Source: Streptomyces sp. ISL-96 (GTDB taxonomy: Bacteria > Actinomycetota > Actinomycetes > Streptomycetales > Streptomycetaceae). From it: 60,142 nt of DNA. The translations under genes and the position numbers were made by a program. Within the stretch, counting starts at the first letter, position 1. Each line of letters begins with the position of its first letter. This document shows positions 25,546 through 33,711 of this stretch, one piece after another. The notes under the pieces were generated by a model. It saw nothing but the letters and a program-made list of their open reading frames with translations, had not been told where the DNA came from and did no database searches. The DNA is taken from NCBI RefSeq assembly GCF_018614035.1, contig NZ_JAGGPA010000081.1, positions 1 to 60,142 of the forward strand, written 5' to 3'.

Positions 25546-26769
25546 ATGCCGACCTGCCCGAACGGACACCAGTCGGGTTCCGACGACTGGTGCGAGGTCT
25601 GCGGCCATCGCATGGCCGGCGCCGTGCCGCCGCCTCCGCTGCCGCCCGCTCCCGGTTACGGGTACCCGCAAGGCCCCGGTCCTGGAGGCGCCCCCTCCGG
25701 CTACGGCTTCCCGCCGCCCGGGCCGGACGCCACCGCCCAGGCGGAGATCTGCCCGCAGTGCCGCACCCCGCGCGAGGCCATGGCCCCGTTCTGCGAGGAG
25801 TGCCGCTGGAACTACCTGACGAACACGGCGACGTCTTACACGCCGGTCGCCCCGCAGAACTCGGGTCCCGGTCCGGGCCTCAACCTGCCACCCGGTTTCC
25901 AGGCGCAGCAGCAGGGGCCGCCGGCTCCGCCTCCGCAGGCCCGTGATCCGTACGAGTACCAGGCCTCGCGGCCGTCGCAGATGAACCGGCCGGCCGAGCC
26001 GCTGGCACCGGAGCAGTCGGGCCGGATGGCACCGCCGCAAGGCTTCCAGCAGCCGGGTCCGCCGCCGCAGTTCCAGCAGCCGGGCCCGCCGCCGCCCGCG
26101 TCGTTCCAGCAGCCGGGCCCGCCGCCTCCGCAGTTCCAGCAGCAGGCCCCGACCGCACCCGCACCGCCGCAGCACCAGCAGCCGCCGGCGCCCCCGCAGC
26201 GGGACCGCAACGGTGACGACGACTGGATGCTGCCGCCGCCGTCGCAGCAGCAGCCGCACCAGCCACCCCATCAGCCGCCGCACCAGCAGCAGGCACCCCA
26301 GCACCCTCAGGCGCCGCCGCCCCAGCAGCAGTACCAGGCGCCCGCGTCGGCAGGCTGGACCGCGACCGTGGGCCCCGACCGTGAGTACTTCATGGCGATG
26401 ATGCAGCGCAGCGGCCCCGACGCCGCGGGCCTCAACCTGCCCGCGTACTCGCCCGAGCAGCAGCGCCCGCTCACCGGCAACCAGATCACCATCGGCCGCC
26501 GCCGCCAGAGCACGGGCGAGGCCCCCGACATCGACCTGTCCGTACCGCCGGAGGACCCGGGCGTATCGCACCAGCACGCGGTCCTGGTTCAGCAGCCCGA
26601 CGGCTCCTGGGCGGTGGTCGACCAGAACTCGACCAACGGCACCACGGTGAACGGCGCCGAGGACCCGATCCAGCCCTACGTCCCGATCCCCCTCCAGGAC
26701 GGCGACCGCGTCCACGTGGGCGCCTGGACAACGATCACGGTCCGGGCGAACGCCGGGCGGACGGGGTGA
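25546..26769 (+). CDS. FHA-domain phosphopeptide-binding protein with zinc ribbons
   Basis: A 407-residue protein. Zinc ribbon-like motifs lie at about residues 4-19 (CPNGH, CEVC) and 69-86 (CPQC, CEEC), followed by a long Pro/Gln-rich linker (about 90-280) and an FHA domain (about 305-400) with the family residues ITIGRRR, GVSHQHAVL and NSTNGTTVNG. FHA domains bind phosphothreonine. In mycobacteria the PknG substrate is the FHA protein GarA; this protein is much larger and has no N-terminal ETTS motif, so it may be a reader of phosphorylated partners rather than a direct GarA equivalent. It is the last gene of the kinase operon. Confidence 0.88.
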   Translation: MPTCPNGHQSGSDDWCEVCGHRMAGAVPPPPLPPAPGYGYPQGPGPGGAPSGYGFPPPGPDATAQAEICPQCRTPREAMAPFCEECRWNYLTNTATSYTPVAPQNSGPGPGLNLPPGFQAQQQGPPAPPPQARDPYEYQASRPSQMNRPAEPLAPEQSGRMAPPQGFQQPGPPPQFQQPGPPPPASFQQPGPPPPQFQQQAPTAPAPPQHQQPPAPPQRDRNGDDDWMLPPPSQQQPHQPPHQPPHQQQAPQHPQAPPPQQQYQAPASAGWTATVGPDREYFMAMMQRSGPDAAGLNLPAYSPEQQRPLTGNQITIGRRRQSTGEAPDIDLSVPPEDPGVSHQHAVLVQQPDGSWAVVDQNSTNGTTVNGAEDPIQPYVPIPLQDGDRVHVGAWTTITVRANAGRTG

Positions 26770-27479
26770 GCCCGATGGCCGGTGGGCAGACCGCGGCAGT
26801 GGCGCGGCTTGAGGAGGACCGGCAGGTCCTGGCGCGGGAAAGTACCGCGGGCCGGGTGGCCGACATCCTGCGCACCCGCATCACGGAGGGGATGTTCCGC
26901 CCCGGTGAACGCCTGCCCGAGGTGAGCATCTGCAAGTCGCTCGGTGTTTCCCGTAACACGTTGCGGGAGGCGTTTCGCCTGCTCACCCATGAGCGGCTCC
27001 TTGAGCACCACATCAACCGAGGGCTCTTCGTCAAGGACTTCTCCGCCGCGGAACTGGACGACATCTTCCGGCTGCGCGCGACGCTCGGGGTGGCGGCACT
27101 GCGCAGCCTGACCGCTGAGCCCCCTTGGCCTCTTGCCCCTCTTGAGCGAGCCCTTGAGCAAGGCGCCCAAGCGTCCGCGGCCCGCGACGAACAGGCGCTC
27201 ATCACCGCCAACATGCGCTTTCACGCGGCGCTGGTCGCGCTGGCCGGCAGTCCACGGTTCGACAACGTCATGTGCGGGCTGATGGCGGAAGTCCGTCTCG
27301 CGTTCCACGCCCTGGAAACCACCTTCGCCTTCCACGAGCCCTATCTGGCGCACAACCGGCGGATCTACGAGTCCCTCCGGGCCCAGGACGCCGTGGGAGC
27401 GGAGCGGCATCTAGAGCGTTATCTGGACGAATCACGCCGGCAGCTGCTCGCCCGCAACGCGCAGGACGCCGGCGCGTGA
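26766..27479 (+). CDS. GntR-family regulator (FCD subfamily)
   Basis: A 237-residue regulator. The winged helix (about residues 28-95) contains RPGERLPEVSICKSLGVSR and NTLREAFRLLTHERLLEH; the FCD effector domain (about 100-230) has the metal-binding pattern in DEQALITANMRFHAALVALA and HNRRIYESLRAQD. The GTG start overlaps the FHA stop (GTGA); ATG 26775 is an alternative. It is convergent with the nine-gene nitrate/homoserine operon, whose last gene ends 44 bases away. FCD regulators usually respond to carboxylic or amino acids. I propose it as a candidate controller of that operon, but it could also be a passive neighbour. Confidence 0.87.
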   Translation: MSPMAGGQTAAVARLEEDRQVLARESTAGRVADILRTRITEGMFRPGERLPEVSICKSLGVSRNTLREAFRLLTHERLLEHHINRGLFVKDFSAAELDDIFRLRATLGVAALRSLTAEPPWPLAPLERALEQGAQASAARDEQALITANMRFHAALVALAGSPRFDNVMCGLMAEVRLAFHALETTFAFHEPYLAHNRRIYESLRAQDAVGAERHLERYLDESRRQLLARNAQDAGA

Positions 27480-27483
27480 CCAC

Positions 27484-27514
27484 GCGTCCCGGCCTCCTGC
27501 GCCGGCCGGGACGC
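27484..27514. terminator. Terminator between the GntR gene and the nine-gene operon
   Basis: GCGTCCCGGCC (27484-27494) and GGCCGGGACGC (27504-27514) form a perfect 11-base stem with a 9-base loop between convergent genes. Confidence 0.8.
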
Positions 27515-27522
27515 TCGGAACG

Positions 27523-28848
27523 TCAGGCGCCCGAGTCTTCGAGGACTTCGCAGCCGCCCCCGGCAGCAGGGCTGCCGTCTCCCCGGATGTGACCGTCTCC
27601 GGTGAGGATGTACTTGGTCGTCGTCATCGCGGCCAGCCCCATCGGGCCCCGCACATGGAGCTTCTGGGTTGAAATGCCCAGTTCCGTCCCGAGTCCCATC
27701 TCGGCCCCGTCGACGAGCCGGGTGGAGGCGTTGACGGCCACCACCGCGGTGTCCACGGCAGCCACGAACGCGCGGGCAGTGGACTGGGAGTCCGTCATGA
27801 TTGCCTCGGTGTGACCCGTTCCGTGCAGGCGGATGTGGTTCACGGCCGCCTCCATGCTGTCGACCACCGCGGCGGAGATGTCGAGCGAGAGGTACTCCGT
27901 TCCCCAGTCCTCATCGGTGGCCGGGACCACGGACGAGTCGTAGGCGCATACGCGCGCATCACCGTGCACGGTCACCTTCCGAGCCTTGAGGGCGTCGAGT
28001 GCCAACGGCAGGAAGGCGTCGGCGATGTCGGCGTGCACCAGGAGGGATTCCGCCGCGTTGCACACGGACGGCCGCTGGGCCTTGGCGTTGAGCAGCACCC
28101 GAAGAGCCACCTCGATGTCCGCTTCCCTGTCCACATAGATGTGGCAGTTCCCCACGCCGGTTTCGATGACCGGCACGAGCGAGCCGCGCACGGCGGCCTC
28201 GATCAGCCGGCGCCCGCCACGCGGGACGATGATGTCGACCAGCCCGCGCAGAGACATGAGTTCCTGTACGGAGGCGTGCGTCGTGCCGGGGACCATCTGG
28301 ACGGCGTCCACCGGGATCGACGTACCGGTCAGTGCCCCCCGCATCACCTCGATGAGCGCGGCGTTCGTCTCACGGGCGACGGACGACCCGCGCAGCAGCA
28401 CCGCGTTGCCGCTCTTGAGACACAGCGCCCCGGCATCGACCGTGACGTTCGGGCGCCCTTCGTAGATCATTCCGATGACGCCGATGGGCACTCTTGTCTG
28501 CCGTACCTCCAGGCCGCTGGGCAGGACGGATCCGCTCACCGTTTCCCCCAGGGGACTAGGCATCGCGGCGACCTCACGCACCATGGCGGCCAGCCCGGCT
28601 ATCTGCCCGGCGTCCATCCGCAGCCGGTCCAGGACAGCATCCGAAACGCCGGCGGTGCGGGCCGCGTCGAGGTCCCGGAGGTTGGCGTCGAGGATGTCCT
28701 GCGTTCCCGCGGCCAGCGCGTCGGCGATCGCCTCCAGGGCCGCGTCCCGGTCCGCGCCAGTGGCCCGGGCCAGCCTCGCGGAGACAGACTGCGCGGCGAT
28801 GGCGGCTTCGCGGACCGTTCCGGACGAGAGTGAAGTGCACATGTTCAT
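27523..28848 (-). CDS. ProA-like acyl-phosphate reductase (gamma-glutamyl phosphate reductase family)
   Basis: A 441-residue aldehyde-dehydrogenase-superfamily enzyme. ProA marks include VPIGVIGMIYEGRPNVTVDA, the catalytic Cys in QRPSVCNAAESLLVH and ISTQKLHVRGPMGL. ProA normally reduces gamma-glutamyl phosphate with NADPH in proline synthesis. Here it overlaps the aspartokinase gene by four bases (ATGA), there is no proB, and homoserine dehydrogenase but no Asd is in the operon. The segment usually close to RFTDGGEFGFGAEIG reads RLVDGAEMGLGTELG. I infer it may reduce aspartyl phosphate to the semialdehyde. The C-terminus is about 20 residues longer than in typical ProA proteins. Confidence 0.88.
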   Translation of the reverse strand: MNMCTSLSSGTVREAAIAAQSVSARLARATGADRDAALEAIADALAAGTQDILDANLRDLDAARTAGVSDAVLDRLRMDAGQIAGLAAMVREVAAMPSPLGETVSGSVLPSGLEVRQTRVPIGVIGMIYEGRPNVTVDAGALCLKSGNAVLLRGSSVARETNAALIEVMRGALTGTSIPVDAVQMVPGTTHASVQELMSLRGLVDIIVPRGGRRLIEAAVRGSLVPVIETGVGNCHIYVDREADIEVALRVLLNAKAQRPSVCNAAESLLVHADIADAFLPLALDALKARKVTVHGDARVCAYDSSVVPATDEDWGTEYLSLDISAAVVDSMEAAVNHIRLHGTGHTEAIMTDSQSTARAFVAAVDTAVVAVNASTRLVDGAEMGLGTELGISTQKLHVRGPMGLAAMTTTKYILTGDGHIRGDGSPAAGGGCEVLEDSGA

Positions 28849-30122
28849 CGGCCCGTACCTCCGTAGACAACAGCCTCGACCTGATCGCTGTCGAGCCCGA
28901 ACGCGGTGTGCGCGGCGACCACTGCCACCTCCAGGTCGTGGAGGTGCACGACGACCGAAATCCTGATCTCCGAGGTGGAGATCATCTCGATGTTGATACC
29001 GGCGGCCGCCAGGACCGAGAACAGAGTTGCCGACACCCCGGGATTGGAGCGCATGCCCGCTCCCACCACGGAAAGCTTGCCGATCCGGTCGTCGCTGCGC
29101 ACGCCGGTGAACCCGAGGCGCGGCTTGAGCTCTTCGAGGGTGCGCAGCGCGGTGGGGCCGTCGGTCGCGGGCAGGGTGAAGGAGATGTCGGTGAGGCCGG
29201 TACCCCCGGTCGAGACGTTCTGCACGATCATGTCGATGTTGATGCCCGCTTCGGCGAGGGCGGTGAAGATCACCGCTGCCTCACCGGTCTTGTCCGGCAC
29301 CCCCTCGATGGTGATCTTCGCTTCTGTCCGGTCGTGTGCTACGCCGGAGATGATCGCGTCTTCCACTCCGCTGCTCTCCCTGTCGGTTCTAGAAGATGTG
29401 ACATAGGTGCCCTCGTTCCCGCTGAAGGAGGAGCGCACATGGATGGGGATGGCGAACCGTCTCGCGTACTCCACGCACCGCAGGTGCAGGATCTTGGCTC
29501 CGTTCGCGGCCAGTTCGAGCATCTCCTCGTAGGTGATGGCCGGGATCTTGCGGGCCTTGGGTGCGATACGGGGGTCAGCGGTGAAGATGCCGTCGACGTC
29601 CGTATAGATCTCGCACACCTCTGCGCCGAGGGCCGCCGCCAGCGCGACGGCGGTGGTGTCCGAGCCGCCGCGCCCCAGGGTGGTCACATCCTGTGTCTCC
29701 TGTGAGACCCCCTGGAAACCGGCCACGATCACGATGGCCCCGTCGTCGAGTGCGGAGCGTATGCGTCCCGGCGCCACGTCGATGATCTTGGCTCTGCCGT
29801 GCGCGGCATCCGTGATCACGCCCGCCTGCGAGCCGGTGAACGATCGTGCCTTGTAGCCGAGTTCGGTGATGGCCATCGCCAGTAGCGCCATGGAGATGCG
29901 CTCCCCGGCAGTCAGCAGCATGTCGAGTTCGCGGGCCTCGGGCCGCGCGCTGAGCTTTCCGGCCAGTTCGAGCAGATCGTCGGTGGTGTCGGCCATGGCG
30001 GACACCACGACTACGACGTCGTCGCCGTTCTCCCGTGCCGACACCACACGCCGGGCCACGCGTGTGATGCACTCGGCGTCGGCTACTGACGAGCCGCCGT
30101 ATTTCTGCACAACCAGAGCCAT
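28845..30122 (-). CDS. Aspartokinase with two ACT domains (operon copy)
   Basis: A 425-residue enzyme that phosphorylates aspartate to aspartyl-4-phosphate. ATG 30122 is six bases after AAAGGA; the frame open upstream is a shadow. It begins ALVVQKYGGSSVADAE (ATP/Asp site KYGGSS) and continues with TTLGRGGSDTTAVALA, IYTDVDGIFTADPR and a C-terminal ACT pair (about residues 265-415). The effector loop reads QNVSTGGTGLTD, where, as I recall it, the common Streptomyces version is QNVSAASTGLTD; changes here alter Lys/Thr feedback in related enzymes. Being in this operon rather than beside asd marks it as a second, pathway-specific copy. Confidence 0.92.
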   Translation of the reverse strand: MALVVQKYGGSSVADAECITRVARRVVSARENGDDVVVVVSAMADTTDDLLELAGKLSARPEARELDMLLTAGERISMALLAMAITELGYKARSFTGSQAGVITDAAHGRAKIIDVAPGRIRSALDDGAIVIVAGFQGVSQETQDVTTLGRGGSDTTAVALAAALGAEVCEIYTDVDGIFTADPRIAPKARKIPAITYEEMLELAANGAKILHLRCVEYARRFAIPIHVRSSFSGNEGTYVTSSRTDRESSGVEDAIISGVAHDRTEAKITIEGVPDKTGEAAVIFTALAEAGINIDMIVQNVSTGGTGLTDISFTLPATDGPTALRTLEELKPRLGFTGVRSDDRIGKLSVVGAGMRSNPGVSATLFSVLAAAGINIEMISTSEIRISVVVHLHDLEVAVVAAHTAFGLDSDQVEAVVYGGTGR

Positions 30123-30148
30123 GAAGGTTCCTTTCAGGTCGGTACGGA

Positions 30149-31576
30149 TCAAGCGCCGCGGGTGGACCGGCAGTCGAGCAGTTCCTCGACGAGAGGGCGG
30201 CAGCCACCACATCCCGTGGTGGCCCGGGTGTGGTCGGCGACGGCGGCCACATCCCGCGCTCCGGCCTTGCGGCAGCGCAGGATCGCGTCTTTGGTCACGC
30301 CGTTGCACTGGCAGACCACGGCTTCGCCGGGAAGTGCCGCGGCGTCCTTCGCCCCGTCGCCGTCCGCCAGCTCCGGAAAGAGCAGCAGGCGGCGGTCGCG
30401 GGGAACTTCCGCACCCCGGTCGAAGTACCGCGTGACCACCCCGCCGGTGGAGGTGTCACCGAGCAGCACGGCCCCGGTGACGCGGCCGTCCCGCAGCGTG
30501 ATCTTCTGGTAGACGCCACGCCCCGTGTCCGAGAAGCGCAGCACCTCGGTGTCCGGGTCGTCCGGCGGGGGGTCGGACGGATCGCCCATGGCCGCGAGGT
30601 CGATGCCCGCTGCCTTGAGCCGTGTGACCAGGCGCGAGCCTTCGTACGGCGTCGCGTCGGGGCTGCCGGTGATGGCTCCCGCGGCGGTCCGGGCCTGTTC
30701 CCAGGCCGGTCCGACCAGGCCGTAGACGGTGTCCCGGTGTTCGGCGCAGTCACCGACGGCATAGACGTCCGGGTCGTTCGTACGCATCCAGTTGTCGACC
30801 AGGACTCCCCTGCCGGTGGCCAGGCCGGCCGCGACAGCCAGCTCGGTGTCCGGCCGGGTTCCGCACGCCACCACCAGGAAGTCACCGGGGATCCGGCGGC
30901 CGTCGGTGAGCTCGACACCGGTGAGCCGGTCCTCGCCGAGCAGTTTGGCGGCTGCGGCGGACGTCCACGTCGTGATGCCCAGCCCGGTCAGTGTGCGGGA
31001 CAGCATGCTTGCGGCGGTGGCGTCGATCTGTCGTTCCAGCAGGTGGTCCGCGGCATGCAGGATGTGTACGTCCAGGCCGCGCTGAGCGAGACCGCGGGCC
31101 GCTTCCAGCCCCAGCAGTCCACCGCCCACGACGACGGCCCGTCGGCGCCCCTTTGCCAGGCGTACGATCCGCAGGCAGTCGTCGAGGGTCCGGAAGGCCA
31201 CGGCGTGGGGGTGCAGCCGGCCGTCGTCGTGCGTCAGGCCCTTGACCGGCGGCAGAAACGGCAGCCCGCCGGTGGCCAGCACGAGCCGGTCGTACGGCAC
31301 TGTGGAGCCGGACTCCAGGAACACCGTGCGCCGCAACCGGTCGATGCCGGTGACCCGGCGCCCTGTCACCACGCGGATGACGGGGGGCTGTTCGCCCAGC
31401 ACGATGCTGTCCGCCGTGGCCCGTCCGGCCAGGAGGTTGGTCAGCAGAATGCGGTTGTAGGCCTGGTAGGGCTCGGAACCGATGACGGTGATGTCCCAGT
31501 CGGGCCGGCGGGCGTGGACTTCGGCCGCCACGCGGTGACCTGCCATGCCATTGCCGATGACGACCACACGCTTCAT
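30149..31576 (-). CDS. FAD/[2Fe-2S] NAD(P)H reductase of the assimilatory nitrate reductase (NasC/NirB-N type)
   Basis: A 475-residue flavoprotein. A pyridine-nucleotide disulfide oxidoreductase core (VVVIGNGMAGHRVAAEV; AVVVGGGLLGLEAARGL; VYAVGDCAEH) is followed by a NirB-like C-domain and a BFD-type [2Fe-2S] domain (VCQCNG ... TTGCGGC). It resembles the N-terminal part of NirB but stops before any siroheme/4Fe-4S nitrite-reductase domain, so it cannot reduce nitrite. It overlaps the nitrate reductase gene by four bases and most likely passes electrons from NAD(P)H to it, as NasC does in Klebsiella. Confidence 0.88.
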   Translation of the reverse strand: MKRVVVIGNGMAGHRVAAEVHARRPDWDITVIGSEPYQAYNRILLTNLLAGRATADSIVLGEQPPVIRVVTGRRVTGIDRLRRTVFLESGSTVPYDRLVLATGGLPFLPPVKGLTHDDGRLHPHAVAFRTLDDCLRIVRLAKGRRRAVVVGGGLLGLEAARGLAQRGLDVHILHAADHLLERQIDATAASMLSRTLTGLGITTWTSAAAAKLLGEDRLTGVELTDGRRIPGDFLVVACGTRPDTELAVAAGLATGRGVLVDNWMRTNDPDVYAVGDCAEHRDTVYGLVGPAWEQARTAAGAITGSPDATPYEGSRLVTRLKAAGIDLAAMGDPSDPPPDDPDTEVLRFSDTGRGVYQKITLRDGRVTGAVLLGDTSTGGVVTRYFDRGAEVPRDRRLLLFPELADGDGAKDAAALPGEAVVCQCNGVTKDAILRCRKAGARDVAAVADHTRATTGCGGCRPLVEELLDCRSTRGA

Positions 31577-33711
31577 GACAGACGCTCCAGACGTACGGCG
31601 CACACCTTGAATTCCGGCATCCGTGAGACGGGGTCCAGGGCGTCCCCGACGACGGAGTTGGCTCGTCCCTTTCCGCCCCAGTGGAAGGGCATGAACAGGG
31701 TGTCGGGCGGTACGGACGAGGTGATGCGGGCTGCCGCCTCGGCCGTGCCGCGCCGGCTCACCACCCGCACCCGGTCGCCCGCCGTGATGCCGTGACGGGT
31801 GGCGAGGTCGGGGTGGATCTCCACGAACGGTTCGGGGACCTGCGCGGTCAGGGCGGGTATCCGGCGGGTCTGAGCACCGCTCTGGTAGTGCTGGGTGATC
31901 CGTCCCGTCGTGAAGTACAGGGGGTACGTCTCGTCGGGCTCCTCCGCGGCAGGTCTGTGATCCACCGGTACGAAGCGGGCTCGCCCGTCGGCGTGCGCGA
32001 AGGCACCGAGGAACATCCGGGGTGTTCCGTCCCCGTCCTCCCCGTCCTCGGCGGGCCGGTCGGTCGCGCCCGCGCCCGTGTCGGGACAGGGCCAGAAGAC
32101 TCCGTCGTGTGCTTCGATCCGCTCGTAGGTGATCCCCGAGTAGTCGGCGGGGCCTCCGCGGCTGGCCCGGCGCAGTTCCTCGAAAACCTCCTCCGGCTCC
32201 GCGGAGAAACCGGCCGGGTGTCCGAGCCGCCCGCTCAGGTCCGCGAGTACCTCCAGATCCGTGCGTACGCCGTCGGGCGGGTCTTGGACCCGGCGCCTGC
32301 GCAGCACCCTGCCCTCCAGGTTGGTCATGGTGCCGTCCTCCTCGGCCCATTGAGCGGTCGGCAGGACCACATCCGCGAGCTCGGCGGTCTCGCTGAGCAC
32401 CAGGTCCGAGACAACCAGCAGCTCCAGGGAGCGCAACCGCTCCACGACCCGGCGGGCGTTGGGCGCGGAGACCGCTGGATTGCTGCCGAAGATCAGCAGG
32501 CTCTTGGGGCCCTCCTGAGTGCCCAGGGAGTCAAGGAGTTCGTACGCGCTGCGTCCGGGACCGGGCAGCGCGTCGGCGGACATGCCCCAGACCTCGGCGA
32601 TGTGCTCGCGAGCCGCCGCGTCGTCGATGCGGCGGTAGCCGGGGAGCTGGTCCGCCTTCTGGCCGTGCTCCCGCCCTCCCTGCCCGTTTCCCTGGCCGGT
32701 CAGACAGGCGTACCCGGACCCGGGAGTGCCCGGCAGCCCGAGCGCCAGGGCGAGATTGATGAACGCGGAGACCGTGTCGGTGCCGTTGCTGTGCTGCTCC
32801 GCGCCACGCGCGGTGAGGACGATGGCGCGGCGCGCGCCGGCGAGCAGACGAACGGCGCGGTACTGGTCGCCGACCGCTACGCCGGTGATCCGTTCGACGC
32901 GCTCCGGCCAGTACTCCGCGACTTTCTTGCGTACTTCGGAGAATCCCAGGGTGCGGTCGGCGGCGTAACGCTCGTCCGTCAGGCCTTCGGCCACGGCAAT
33001 GTGAAACAGCCCGTTGGCCAGGGCGAGGTCGGTGCCGGGGGAGGGCCGCAGGTGCAGCGTCGCCCGCTCGGTGGTGGGGGTGCGCCGGGGATCGACCACG
33101 ACGAGTGAACCGCCCGCGGCCCGTTGGGCTTCGAGGTACTGAGCGAACGGCGGCATCGTCTCGGCGGGGTTGGCGCCGACCAGGAGCAGCGCCTCGGCCC
33201 TGCCCACGTCGGCGAGCGGAAACGGCATGCCGCGGTCGAGGCCGAAGGCGCGCAGGCCTGCGGCCGCGGCCGAAGACATGCAGAACCGCCCGTTGTAGTC
33301 GATGTTGGAGGTGCCCAGGACGGCCCGTGCGAACTTGCCGAGGAGGTAGGCCTTCTCGTTGGTCAGGCCTCCCCCGCCGAACACCGCCACGGCGTCCTTG
33401 CCTGCGCGCCGCTGGATGTCGCCGATGCCCTGCGCCACCCGCGCCAGCGCCTCCTCCCAGCCGGCCTCCACAAGCGGGCCGTCCGGGGTGCGGCGCACGA
33501 GCGGAGTGGTGAGCCGCCGCTCGGAGGTGAGCAGGTCGGCGGCGCTCCAGCCCTTCTGGCACAGGCCTCCGCGGTTGGTGGGAAAGTCGCGGGGGCGGAC
33601 GGTGACGGCGCCCGACGTGTCGCGCCGCAGCCACATGCCGCACTGCAGGGCGCAGTACGGGCAGTGGGTGGCTGTCCCCCGGTCGTCGGACGCCGGGGCT
33701 GTCTCACTCAC
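31573..33711 (-). CDS. Assimilatory nitrate reductase, molybdopterin catalytic subunit
   Basis: A 712-residue molybdopterin-guanine-dinucleotide enzyme of the NasA/NarB group. The N-terminal [4Fe-4S] site has CPYCALQCGMW and the distal CQKGW; the Mo-ligand Cys is probably in NGRFCMSSAAAA; the C-terminal molydopterin-binding domain (about residues 595-710) has PLYFTTGRITQHYQSGAQT. It lacks a twin-Arg signal, so it is cytoplasmic and assimilatory rather than respiratory. It would reduce nitrate to nitrite with electrons from the adjacent flavoprotein. It overlaps the transporter gene by eight bases. Confidence 0.92.
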   Translation of the reverse strand: MSETAPASDDRGTATHCPYCALQCGMWLRRDTSGAVTVRPRDFPTNRGGLCQKGWSAADLLTSERRLTTPLVRRTPDGPLVEAGWEEALARVAQGIGDIQRRAGKDAVAVFGGGGLTNEKAYLLGKFARAVLGTSNIDYNGRFCMSSAAAAGLRAFGLDRGMPFPLADVGRAEALLLVGANPAETMPPFAQYLEAQRAAGGSLVVVDPRRTPTTERATLHLRPSPGTDLALANGLFHIAVAEGLTDERYAADRTLGFSEVRKKVAEYWPERVERITGVAVGDQYRAVRLLAGARRAIVLTARGAEQHSNGTDTVSAFINLALALGLPGTPGSGYACLTGQGNGQGGREHGQKADQLPGYRRIDDAAAREHIAEVWGMSADALPGPGRSAYELLDSLGTQEGPKSLLIFGSNPAVSAPNARRVVERLRSLELLVVSDLVLSETAELADVVLPTAQWAEEDGTMTNLEGRVLRRRRVQDPPDGVRTDLEVLADLSGRLGHPAGFSAEPEEVFEELRRASRGGPADYSGITYERIEAHDGVFWPCPDTGAGATDRPAEDGEDGDGTPRMFLGAFAHADGRARFVPVDHRPAAEEPDETYPLYFTTGRITQHYQSGAQTRRIPALTAQVPEPFVEIHPDLATRHGITAGDRVRVVSRRGTAEAAARITSSVPPDTLFMPFHWGGKGRANSVVGDALDPVSRMPEFKVCAVRLERLS

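Noticed and set aside
23812..26715. Open frame of 967 codons on the reverse strand
   Set aside because: Shadow of the VWA and FHA genes; the Arg/Leu-rich part comes from the Pro/Gln-rich FHA linker.
30149..31576. Annotation as nitrite reductase large subunit (NirB)
   Set aside because: Only the FAD/NADH and BFD parts are present; the siroheme/4Fe-4S domain needed for nitrite reduction is missing.
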